Of a DNA stretch of 64,000 bases, positions 54,084-64,000 are shown piece by piece. Position numbers and translations under genes: made by a program. Position 1 is the stretch's first letter. Each line of letters begins with the position of its first letter. A model generated the notes under the pieces. It had not been told where the DNA came from. It was given only the letters and a program-made list of their open reading frames with translations, and did no database searches. Source of the stretch: Pratylenchus scribneri (lineage: Eukaryota > Nematoda > Chromadorea > Rhabditida > Pratylenchidae); assembly GCA_030063045.1 (NCBI GenBank), contig JAQSEB010000054.1:434001-498000 (forward strand). Reading direction: 5' to 3'.

Positions 54084-56571
54084 ATGACAACTGAAATTAA
54101 TGAAGACATTCTCGAGGGAGAAGACATGGTGAATCTGGAAGAATTGGATGAAAAGGAAGTGCTTGGCGATGATGATGAGGAAAAAATCAGCACAATTATA
54201 ACGTTTGATCTTTATTTAAAAACAATTTATACAAATCAAATTTTGCAGAAAGAAGGAATTTGATGGCGACGACCTCTATGACGCGGCAATCGAACCATCC
54301 GGGCAGATCAATGAGAAACGGGAATCGGCGGAAGTGCAATCCTCATTGCCAAGTTCCATCATTCAACAGAAAGTGGTGAAGACAGAGCCAAGCAATGCTG
54401 CTGGCGGTCAACAACAATATTCGACCACAAAGCGCTATTGTTGCTATATTGGGAACATGACATGGTGGACAACTGATTTGGAACTTGAGGTTTGGTCTAA
54501 CTTAAGGTTTTGTCAAATCGTAAACCAAATTTTAGAAAACCATCAAAAGTTTGGACATTGATGACCTTATTGACACAAGATTCTTCGAAAACCGAAACAA
54601 TGGACAAAGCAAAGGCTTCGCGTTGGCCGTGTTCAAAAGTGAGGCATCGGTGAAGATGTTGATGGAAAAGCTGCCAACCAAAAAAGTGCACGATCAAACA
54701 CCGATTGTGCTGCCGTACACAAAACAATCGCTGGCCAAGTTGGAGGAGGCGACCAAACGTTTTGACGCGGTTTTTTTAAAATTATTTTAGGATATTAATT
54801 ATTTGAAAATTTAGAAACCCAGCAAAGCTGACGCAAATGTCAAGGAGGAAAAGGTGGTCAACATTGGCACAGTTCGAATTGGCGCAAACGGTGCACCCGT
54901 TCCGCAGCTGATGTCCTCCCTGAATTTGGCCCAACTGACGCGCCCAGTGGTTCAACAATCCGCCGTAATTGGGCAACAACCAACAAGTTTGCTTAGCCTC
55001 AATTTTCCGGCACCACCGAACACCAATGCAGCATTGCGATCCGCCCAATCATCGGTTGGGCTTACGGCAAGTGCAGTGACCGTTCCACCAGGTACACAAC
55101 AGCAACAAGATTTGTTGGGCCCATCGGTGGCCGCAGTTGCTGCTCAACAACAGCAACAGTTGGCAGCAGCCTCCTTGGCTGCCCAACAACAGCAACAACA
55201 AAATGCTGCTGCATTAATAATGCAACAACATGTTGGTGGATCGGTTGGTGGTGTTGGTGTTTCAGGTGGTGCTTCGATTGGCGGCCAACAACGCCAAAAC
55301 ACCACCACAATCCCCTCCCTAAACCTAAATCAACCACCACCGAATGCGCATGTGGCAGCATTGCAGCAGGCAATGAGTAGGCCGCCGCCTACAATGCAAT
55401 CTTTAGGAGGCTAGTGAAATATAGGAGAGGGGGTCACCAAAATTAGTCTCTTTTGATTTGAGCTTTTTGGGCACTTATAGGTTTTTTGGAACCATCGGGC
55501 CATCTTAAAGTTTTTTGGGTACCACCGCACCATCTTAAGGTTTTTTGGGAATCATCGGGCCATCATAAGGCTTTTGGGAACCATTGGGTCATCTTAAGAT
55601 TTTTTGGGAATCATCGGGCCATCATAAGGCTTTTGGAAACCATCGGGCCATCTTGTTTTTTGGGGGCCATCGGGCTATCCTAAGGTTTTTTTGGGGACCA
55701 TCGGGCTATCTTAAGTTTTTTTGGGAACCATCGGGCAATCTTGAGGTTTTTTTTGGGGACCATCGGGCTATCTTAAGGTTTTTTGGGAACCATCTTGCGG
55801 TTTTTGGACTCTCATTCATTTATTAATCCTCCTAAACTTAAGGTTTGAACACCGCCGTGTCACAATCGCTGGGCATTTCGTCTGGCTTGGTTTCCACTGG
55901 TCATCTTCAATCTCAACAACAATATCGTCAGAGTTTGGGAGGCGGATTGCAGCAGAGCATTCATCAACAAACAATGCCACCACCTGGCTTTCCCCCTGGG
56001 GCACATATTAATCCGCAAGTCTACCCAGGATATGGTAAGGCATTTGACCATTTGAATGAACTAATTTTTCCACTTTTAAGCCCAAAATTCCGTCGGCGTC
56101 TATGGTGGTCTTCCCGAAAATGGTGCAACAATGATTTCGGAGGCGGAATTCCAGGAAATTATGAATCGCAATCAAACAGTTTCGTCCTCGGCAATCCATC
56201 GGGCCGTAAGCGATGCAGCCAGTGGGGACTATCCATCGGCAATTGAAACACTGGTCACCGCAATTTCGCTTATTCGCCAGTCTCGGGTGGCACATGATGA
56301 TCGGTGCAAACTTTTGGTCAACACACTTCAGGTCCGTAAATAAATTTACCTAAATAAATCCCATTCACATTCAAAGGACACTCTGAATGGGATTGAGGCA
56401 AAGCACTACAGCAGCAGCGGTGGTTCCCGCAAACATCGCCGTGAACGATCGCGCTCGCCCATTCGAACCAGCAAACGTCACCGCCGCTCACCGAGCCGAT
56501 CAAGATCCCGAGACCGAGGCTATTCCGACTACTCCCCACCAATTCGACATTCAATGACGCGTCGCTATTGA
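54084..56571 (+). CDS. CPSF6: CPSF6/CFIm68-like cleavage factor subunit
   Basis: Seven exons in phase encode 597 aa: 54084-54202, 54249-54489, 54536-54769, 54815-55376, 55843-56034, 56081-56331 and 56377-56571. CFIm binds UGUA motifs and guides alternative polyadenylation in the nucleus. The RRM has RNP2 [11 protein letters not shown] (about 106) and RNP1 KGFALAVF (146-153), with [13 protein letters not shown] matching the family closely. The middle is Gln/Ala/Pro rich. The conserved C-terminal part reads [12 protein letters not shown], then [18 protein letters not shown] and an RS/RR tail. Exon 4 uses the donor CAATGA|GTAGGC; failure to splice there gives a stop at 55412-55414 and a truncated form. 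The exon 1 donor (AAC|GTTTGA) is weak. Intron 4 holds a 30-bp minisatellite. Confidence 0.88.
55480..55803. repeat. ~30-bp minisatellite in CPSF6 intron 4
   Basis: About ten units of TTTTTTGGGAACCATCGGGC followed by CATCTTAAGG, with variants ATAAGGCTT and GGGGACC. It lies wholly within the intron. Confidence 0.85.
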
Positions 56572-56767
56572 CCGACGGATGATGATGATGCGAAAAGATG
56601 AAGATGGGAAAGAACAGATGGAAGAAAATTGATATGTTTTTTTATGTTATTTATGAGAAAATCCAAAACAAGTTTTCAACTCACTGCTTTTATGAGATTA
56701 TTTTCAATGTATTTTTCTTTGTTCTCCACTCCCAACAATATATGCTTATCCAATTTTTGGCTATTTT

Positions 56768-56773
56768 AATAAA
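56768..56773 (+). terminator. Polyadenylation signal AATAAA for CPSF6
   Basis: AATAAA 197 bp after the stop codon, in TTTTAATAAAACTCTCC context. It is the nearest canonical hexamer on the plus strand. Confidence 0.5.
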
Positions 56774-58267
56774 ACTCTCCAACCACACATTGATTGAAAT
56801 ATGGTTCTCTGTCTACTATTTTAAATAATCACAATCGATCATATTTCATTTATATTCTTGAACATTGAACTGATAAAACCATTTAATCAATAATCATTTT
56901 TAATTGTTTTTAAATCCAACATTCAACAATTATTTGTTTATTTTTAATTATTTTTAACCTTAATTTGCTAACTGTGTAATTGGTAAAAATTAAAAATCAT
57001 TTGTTGATTTTTGTAAATTGTGATTTGCAATCTAAACGGGTGTACACATACACACAATGTTGTTAATTACCTCAATTATTTATGCATTATTTTATTTTTT
57101 AAGTTATCGAAAATTGCTTTTGATCCGCCCGAAAATTCAATTACCCAATTTTTAAAAAATTCTAAAATTATTCTCATGATTTTTTACGTGCTTTTAACCT
57201 CTTATTAATTCATTCAAAAATTTGATTTTTCAGAATTTTTGAAATCTCAATTCGTTTTTTAATTATTCTTTGATTTTTTAATTTTACCTTTACCTTTTTA
57301 AACCTACAAAAAATTCAAACCTAATTTTTAGAAAATCTCAATTCGCTTTTCAATCATTCTCATGGTTTTTTTAATTTGCTTTTTACTCCCAAAACATTGC
57401 CCAAATTGAAATGAATCTTCATGGTTTTTAAATTGGTTTTTTGATCCTCCAAAAAATTTTTGCCCAAATTGAAATGATCTCATTTCATCCAATCTTTTCC
57501 AGCAAATGACATTGCTTTTACAAATTCCGTTTGATCCATTTAAAAAATCCAAAATGATTTATTGCTCTAATCTTAAGCCAAGGTTTTTATAAAAAATATA
57601 ATTCCCGATTGATCATTCCCAAATCCAAAAATTACTCAAATTGAAATGAATATCTTCTTTCATGAGCATCCATCCTTGGACTTATAAATCGCGTTTAATC
57701 CGTTAAAATCCAATGAAAAATAATTCCTATTTCACTTCAACAATACCAACTGAGATTAAATTATTTTCCAAATCGAAAAATAGCCTAAATTAAAATGAAT
57801 TTATTTATTTTGTTTATTGATTGACCATCCCCTGACTGAATTTATTTCGTTTATTGATTGCCCAGCCACCACCACACCAACCTAAAACACCCAAGTGGAT
57901 TTAATTCCCACCTTTTAACCACAAAAATTGCTCTTTCCCTCCCTTCATCCATGGCTTTTTTATTCACATTTTTTTTTATCATTTTTTGGTGCTGATTTAC
58001 TTTCATCTTTCATTCCAAAATCTCAAACAAATATTTATTGTTGTACAAAACCGGGCCAATTTTTGCTCAGACCTCAAGCCTCAAATTGTTTTTAAGATTT
58101 TCTTTTTTAATTGTAAAAATTGATGAGAAAAAATTATCAAGAATTTGTAAAATAAAATCGAATAAAAACAATAAAAAAAACAACTCAAATTTTAGCTAGC
58201 ATAATTATAAATAAATTAATTAAAAACTAATCTTCTAATTCATTGGCATCAATTCCACCGGTCTTCA
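56774..58267. other. AT-rich intergenic spacer
   Basis: No gene recognised between CPSF6 and PAPS synthase. From about 57330 to 57680 a decayed tandem motif recurs (CCAAATTGAAATGA...CATGGTTTTT...TTTTTGATCC), several units of uneven length. Confidence 0.5.
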
Positions 58268-61200
58268 ATGAGCAGCAGCACTACTCCAACCCAGGCAATT
58301 TGTTCGCCCTATCTTTGGCGTCCACCCAAGAGTCCATTTGAGGAGAGCGAAAATTTCTTGACAAAATCACCGAGGAAGCGGATGCGAATTCCAGTGAGTT
58401 GTGTCTATTTTTTGATTCTTCAAAATGATGGCACAGGTTTGGTATGCGTGGATTAATTAGGAATTAGACATTCCGCGCATACCGCATAGCAAATAGCATC
58501 ATACATCCTGAAATGGAATGGAATGGTGGGATTAAATTTATAAATGGAGCATCCTAAAATGGGACTAGAAGCTTTTAATTTATCTAAAAGCATTCTTTGC
58601 ACACATTTTGTGCGCTTAAAAACTAGCGGTCAACACTTTAAACCAACCAAAATTGGAAATATCCACACCCAAAATTATAACCACTATTTATGCAACCACT
58701 AAATCACCAATTCCATTTGTTAAAGTCAATAAAGGCCGGCGCCACCAATGTGACCTTCCAACAGCACAAAGTGACCAGAGCGGAGCGTTCCGAAGTGCTT
58801 GGCAAACATTCCGGCTATCGGGGTTGCACCCTCTGGTTGACTGGACTATCCGGTGCCGGCAAGACCACAATTTCATTTGCCTTGGAGAAGACACTGATTC
58901 AGGTTTACTTTTGGCAATATATTTTATATAGACAAAATTTAAGCTGGGCATTCCCGCCTATGGACTCGACGGGGACAACATTCGTCATGGACTGTGCAAG
59001 AATCTCGGCTTCACCCAAGAGGAGCGCTCCGAGAACATTCGCCGTGTTGCGGAAGTGGCCAAGCTGTTCAGCGATGTCGGGATGGTGGTGCTTGCTTCAT
59101 TCATTTCTCCGTTTTGTTCCGACCGAGAGGAGGCCCGGCGAATTCATCAAGAGGTTATTTTTGAAATTAACAGTAATAATTTAATTGATATTTTCGGATA
59201 GGTAAAGATATTTGGGATGAATAGATTAGGGGGAAAGAATTAAAACTTTTGGCCAAAAAAATTGGTAAAATTGACAAAAACACGACAGTTTTTGTTATTT
59301 TTCGACATAATTTAAAATATTGGTCACATTCGAAATTTTGAGACCTGAAGAATTGAAGCAATTAATATTTAATTTATTTTTCAGGCTGGAATTCAATTCT
59401 TCGAAATTTATGTGAATACGCCCATCGAAATTTGTGAAGCACGAGACCCGAAAAGTAATTTTTACGAATTAAATAATTAATTAAACAAAGCAAAATTTTA
59501 GAACTCTACAAGAAGGCCAGAGCCGGCGAAATCCTTGGCTTCACCGGAGTGGACAGCGCCTATGAACCACCATCCAAGCCGGACCTAATTTTGTATTCGG
59601 GTGAAGAGTCTGAAGCGGAGTCCGTCCAACGAACGCTGCAATTCCTTTACGAGAAGAAGATACTCCCAGAAAAGGTTTGAACTTTGAGCAAATTTAGATG
59701 ATTGGATTGGTTATTTCAGTCCCAGTAAATTTTGGAAGTTTTGAATTTGTCAGCCAAAGAACCAATTTGAATCGTTTTTTTGACTTTTTAATAGCCCAAA
59801 ATATAGGTTATAGGTTATCCAATCGGCTATTAACCATTCGAAACTATAATCATTTGGTTGATTTGCGGCCAATAAATTCAAAAAAAGGGTGAATTTCTGC
59901 GTTCCTATTAGATTTTTGACCATATCTTAGCTGAACTTTTTATTAAAAATGAATAAATCATTGGATAGCCAAAATATTGAGCTATCAAATGTACCAAAAA
60001 TGATTCTAATTGGTTCACCAGACTGCTAAGTAAGCTATATAGCCAAAAGTAGATTTTGAGCCAAAAGTGATCGGGACAAAAAATGTCATGTCCTAGCCTA
60101 GACTTATTTGAATGACCGGTTACTTTTTTCAGGCAATGTATCAACTCTGTGGTCAACCAATTCGACAACTATTTGTTCTGGATGATTTGGAACGCAAAGC
60201 ATTGCTCAACAATTTGGATGGCTGCCCTAAAATTGATCTGACGCTGGTCGATTTGCAATGGCTTCAAGTTCTTTCGGAGGGATGGGCTTCGCCATTGGCT
60301 GGTTTCATGCGAGAGCGTCAATATTTGCAATGCCTTCATTTTGGTCAAACATTCGATTTGAAGAAGAAATCCGGAGAAGATTCAAACAGGTTTTTACAAA
60401 GAAAAATTTGATTTCATATTGAAAATTGTTTTTAAGCATGAATGAAATTGAAGAGCAAGAAGAAGAAGACCACTTCCCAATGCTCGATCCCGTCAATCAA
60501 ACTTTGCCAATTGTTCTTCCAATTGACACTGAACAAAAGGAAGAAATCCAACAGCAAAATGCGCAAAAAGTTCAATTGTTCTTTGGCGGCAAATTAGTGG
60601 CGGTTTTGACTGCGCCCGAAGTGTTTCCGCATAGAAAGGAGGAACGCGTTCATCGACAATTTGGCCATTCCGATCCAGCACATCCCGGCATTCAACTGGT
60701 GCTTCAAAGTGGCGACTGGCTGTTGGGTGGCGATTTGCATGTATGTTTTACTTTTAAAAATGGGAAGAGATCTTTTTCGGCTTTTAATATTCAAAATAGA
60801 CCAAAAAGTTTAATTTAGAATTGATTAGGCTATTGCCTATTCAGATTTATGAGAGGGTTTTACTCCGGTGCGCCTTTTTGCTTTTTATGTTTGTAATCAC
60901 AAATGTTGTGTTTTTGATTGCGATTGTAATTGTAAAATTGTAATTGCGATTGTAAAATTGTAATTGCGATTGTAATTGTAAAATTGTAATTGCGATTGTA
61001 AAATTGTAATTGCGATTGTAAAATTGTAATTGCGATTGTAATTGTAAAATTGTAATTGCGATTGTAACTGTAAAATTGTAATTGCGATTGTAAAATTATA
61101 ATTGCGATTGTAACTGTAAAATTGTAATTGCGATTGTAAAATTATAATTGCGATTGTAACTGTAAAATTGTAATTGCGATTGTAAAATTGTAATTGCGAT

Positions 61201-64000
61201 TGTAAAATTGTAATTGCGATTGTAATTGTAAAATTGTAATTGCGATTGTAAAATTGTAATTGCGATTGTAAAATTGTAATTGCGATTGTAAAATTGTAAT
61301 TGCGATTGTAATTGTAAAATTGTAATTGCGATTGTAAAATTGTAATTGCGATTGTAATTGTAAAATTGTAATTGCGATTGTAAAATTGTGATTGCGATTG
61401 TAATTGTAAAATTGTAATTGCGATTGTAAAATTGTAATTGCGATTGCGATTGTAAAATTGTAATTGCGATTGTAAAATTGTAATTTCGATTGTAATTGTA
61501 AAATTGTAATTGCGATTGTAATTGTAAAATTGTAATTGCGATTGTAACTGTAAAATTGTAATTGCGATTGTAACTGTAAAATTGTAATTGCGATTGTAAA
61601 ATTATAATTGCGATTGTAACTGTAAAATTGTAATTGCGATTGTAAAATTATAATTGCGATTGTAACTGTAAAATTGTAATTGCGATTGTAAAATTATAAT
61701 TGCGATTGTAACTGTAAAATTGTAATTGCGATTGTAAAATTATAATTGCGATTGTAACTGTAAAATTGTGATTGCGATTGTAATTGTAAAATTGTAATTG
61801 CGATTGTAAAATTGTAATTGCGATTGTAATTGTAAAATTGTAATTGCGATTGTAAAATTGTAATTGCGATTGTAATTGTAAAATTGTAATTGCGATTGTA
61901 ATTGTAAAATTGTAATTGCGATTGTAAAATTATAATTGCGATTGTAACTGTAAAATTGTAATTGCGATTGTAAAATTGTAATTGCGATTGTAATTGTAAA
62001 ATTGTAATTGCGATTGTAAAATTGTAATTTCGATTGTAATTGTAAAATTGTAATTGCGATTGTAAAATTGTAATTGCGATTGTAAAATTGTGATTGCGAT
62101 TGTAATTGTAAAATTGTAATTGCGATTGTAAAATTGTAATTGCGATTGTAAAATTGTAATTGCGATTGTAAAATTGTAATTTCGATTGTAATTGTAAAAT
62201 TGTAATTGCGATTGTAAAATTGTAATTGCGATTTTAAAATTGTAATTGCGATTGTAATTGTAAAATTGAATAATGGTTTCAAATTCAGAGAGTAAAATAA
62301 AATGAACGGTTAAAATTAAACTTACTTTTAAACATTTTTATCACAAAATAATTCCACAGGTATTCAATCGGATCACCTATGGAGATGGGCTGGACGAATT
62401 CCGGAAAACACCTGCGGAGTTGCGCGAATTGTTCTTGGAACGAAAATGTGACTGCGTTTTTGCCTTCCAATTGCGCAATCCCGTCCATAATGGCCATGCA
62501 TTGTTGATGCAAAATACTCGAGAGAAATTGCTGAATCGAGGCCTCCAAAATCCAATGCTTTTGCTGCATCCATTGGGCGGTTGGACAAAAGAGGATGATG
62601 TCCCCTTGAAGGTGGGTGTTTTTAACCAGGCCAAATTTTAGTTAAAATTATAAATTAATTTATTAACCAAATTTAGTAATATTTTATACCCTAATTAAGA
62701 TGGACAATTAAATAAGAAATTGGTATTATCATTAACTAGGAAGGAGCAAAAAATGCCAAAGGCAATTTTTGATTTTTGACCATTTCTTTCCTGCTGCTGG
62801 TCAAAGAAGTTTTAATCCATTAGTAATAAATTGTTTTTTTTTTAAAATATCGTTTATAATTGAAATATTGTGTCAAATTCCATAAAATCTCGTATCTTTC
62901 TATTTAAATTTTCTCTTTATTTTAGGTTCGAATTGAACAACACAAGGCTCTCATGGAAGAAGGCGTGCTCGATCCTGCATGGGTAATTCACTCAAAACAT
63001 TTCAATTCATATAATAAATCCATTAACCAATTTAGACTGTTTTGGCCATATTCCCATCTCCAATGTGCTATGCGGGCCCCACCGAAGTGCAATGGCATGC
63101 TCGGGCCCGACTGGCATGCGGAGTGAATGCTTACATTGTGGGCAGGGATCCGGCCGGAATTCAGAACAAACAAACCGGCGATTTCCTCTACGATCCAACG
63201 CATGGAGCCAAGGTGGGGTGCCAAGAGGGAAAAAATTATTTTAGAGAATTTTTCAATATAAATCATTTCGTATTTTTGACCATAAGGAAAGGAATAAAGA
63301 CTTTGGGTTGGGATGGATTAGTTATTTTCACTGACGAATGAGTTTTTGCATCTGCTGATGGGGGGAAATGGGCAATTCTTCACTCTTTTCCTAATTCCTA
63401 CCGTATCCCATCCTTACCATTGCCCTTCCCCTATCGCCTCCATTCCCCCTTCTTCAAAATTTGCCTAAAACCATTTTCTACTTTTTCTCCTTTTCCTTTC
63501 CTCACTTTCCTCCAAGGACTGGGCATTAGGTTTTAGTCAATTTAATGATTAGGCCTTTTTTTCAAAAAATGTCAGATTTTCCAACACTAATCCCTTCACA
63601 CCTTTCCTTCTCTGATGTTCATTGTGATGACCTTCCATTGCCGTACCCCTTTTAAATTTGACTCAATTCTTTCATTCGTTTAAAAACTGTCCTGTATCAT
63701 TCGAAAATTTTAAACATATTTGCGCAATAAAGAAATTAAAATTTAATGAAATAAATAAAATTTGGAATTTTCTACACAAATTTGGGAAATATGAGACAAT
63801 GAATCAGATGAAATTTGGTTTTGCCTTAAAGGCATGTCCACTATGCAGTATGGCAAATTCTGAATTGGCCCCATCGATTCATATGAAATGGAAATGAGTA
63901 AATTTTACGGAAAAATGACAAATTGCATTCTTTTAGTTTTTTTTGTAGCCAAAATAAGGCCATTGGGTATTTCGAGATGGTAGTTTTTTGGGCTTTTCTC
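58268..64000 (+). CDS. PAPSS: Bifunctional PAPS synthase (APS kinase + ATP sulfurylase), 3' end missing
   Basis: Exons in phase: 58268-58393, 58735-58902, 58944-59153, 59385-59454, 59502-59674, 60133-60389, 60437-60740, 62360-62611, 62926-62982 and 63036-63212, giving 598 residues; the last ~90 lie beyond the window. The enzyme makes APS from sulfate and ATP, then PAPS. The APS kinase half has the P-loop GLSGAGKT (79-86), DGDNIRHGL (about 107), SFISPF and [15 protein letters not shown]. The sulfurylase half has [45 protein letters not shown] with the HNGH catalytic motif (479-482), [14 protein letters not shown] and GRDPAG. Kinase first, sulfurylase second is the animal order. The 1.6-kb intron 7 is mostly minisatellite. 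The 42-residue first exon is less conserved and therefore the least certain. Confidence 0.92.
60907..62266. repeat. 20/26-bp minisatellite in PAPS synthase intron 7
   Basis: About 60 units of TGTAATTGCGATTGTAAAAT mixed with a 26-bp form carrying an extra ATTGTA. Some units have AACTGT or TATAATT variants that recur as blocks. The 180-codon minus-strand frame (61740-62282) through it is an artefact. Confidence 0.92.
63213..64000. other. Intron of PAPS synthase running off the window
   Basis: No continuation of the sulfurylase domain (expected after THGAK) was found up to 64000, so the next exon is outside. Pyrimidine-rich DNA occurs at 63400-63520. Confidence 0.55.

Noticed and set aside
61740..62282. 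180-codon minus ORF of [12 protein letters not shown] repeats
   Set aside because: Translation of the 20/26-bp array within a PAPS synthase intron.

Overview
The window looks like nuclear DNA from a tylenchid, probably plant-parasitic, nematode. The reasons are a nematode-type globin, a FLP-11-like FMRFamide neuropeptide precursor, a nematode-style peptide GPCR, many 40-60 bp introns, two GC-AG introns, and AT-rich non-coding DNA crowded with foldback elements and minisatellites. The genus cannot be fixed from the sequence alone. All gene models below were built by hand from splice sites, reading phase and remembered family motifs; no search was run.

Layout. 1-13 kb: the first exon of an unidentified minus-strand gene, a globin gene (minus), a 41-bp minisatellite, a hAT-like element, and a poly(A) polymerase-like gene (minus) that has lost its catalytic palm. 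A second array of the same minisatellite follows. 13.9-17.3 kb: a FLP-11-like precursor gene (minus) with a long satellite-filled intron. 17.9-34.4 kb: a head-to-tail tandem duplication (8355 and 8190 bp, apparently identical), each copy carrying an SLC35A-type nucleotide-sugar transporter (NST) gene on the minus strand. The left copy has its first coding exon broken by a 165-bp inverted insertion copied from next to the duplication breakpoint. 34.5-37.65 kb: a third, divergent NST gene in the same orientation. 38.0-39.4 kb: cytosolic thymidine kinase (minus). 41.6-47.3 kb: a rhodopsin-class GPCR (plus) whose introns are packed with nested mobile elements. 48.4-53.6 kb: a SREK1-like splicing regulator (minus), divergent from CPSF6 (54.1-56.6 kb, plus). 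58.3 kb to the right edge: bifunctional PAPS synthase (plus), whose last exons lie outside the window.

Functional links are loose, as expected for a eukaryotic locus. PAPS synthase makes the sulfate donor used in the Golgi, and the NST genes supply Golgi sugar nucleotides. SREK1 and CPSF6 act in pre-mRNA splicing and 3'-end processing and share a 525-bp intergenic region; the poly(A) polymerase relative also belongs to 3'-end processing.

Non-coding structure is the richest layer: at least six families of foldback MITE-like elements (called A to F here), three hAT-like non-autonomous elements with perfect 8-bp target duplications plus a 620-bp palindromic element with one, several cases of one element nested in another, and four minisatellite families of which one 29-bp family occupies introns of all three NST genes and of the GPCR.
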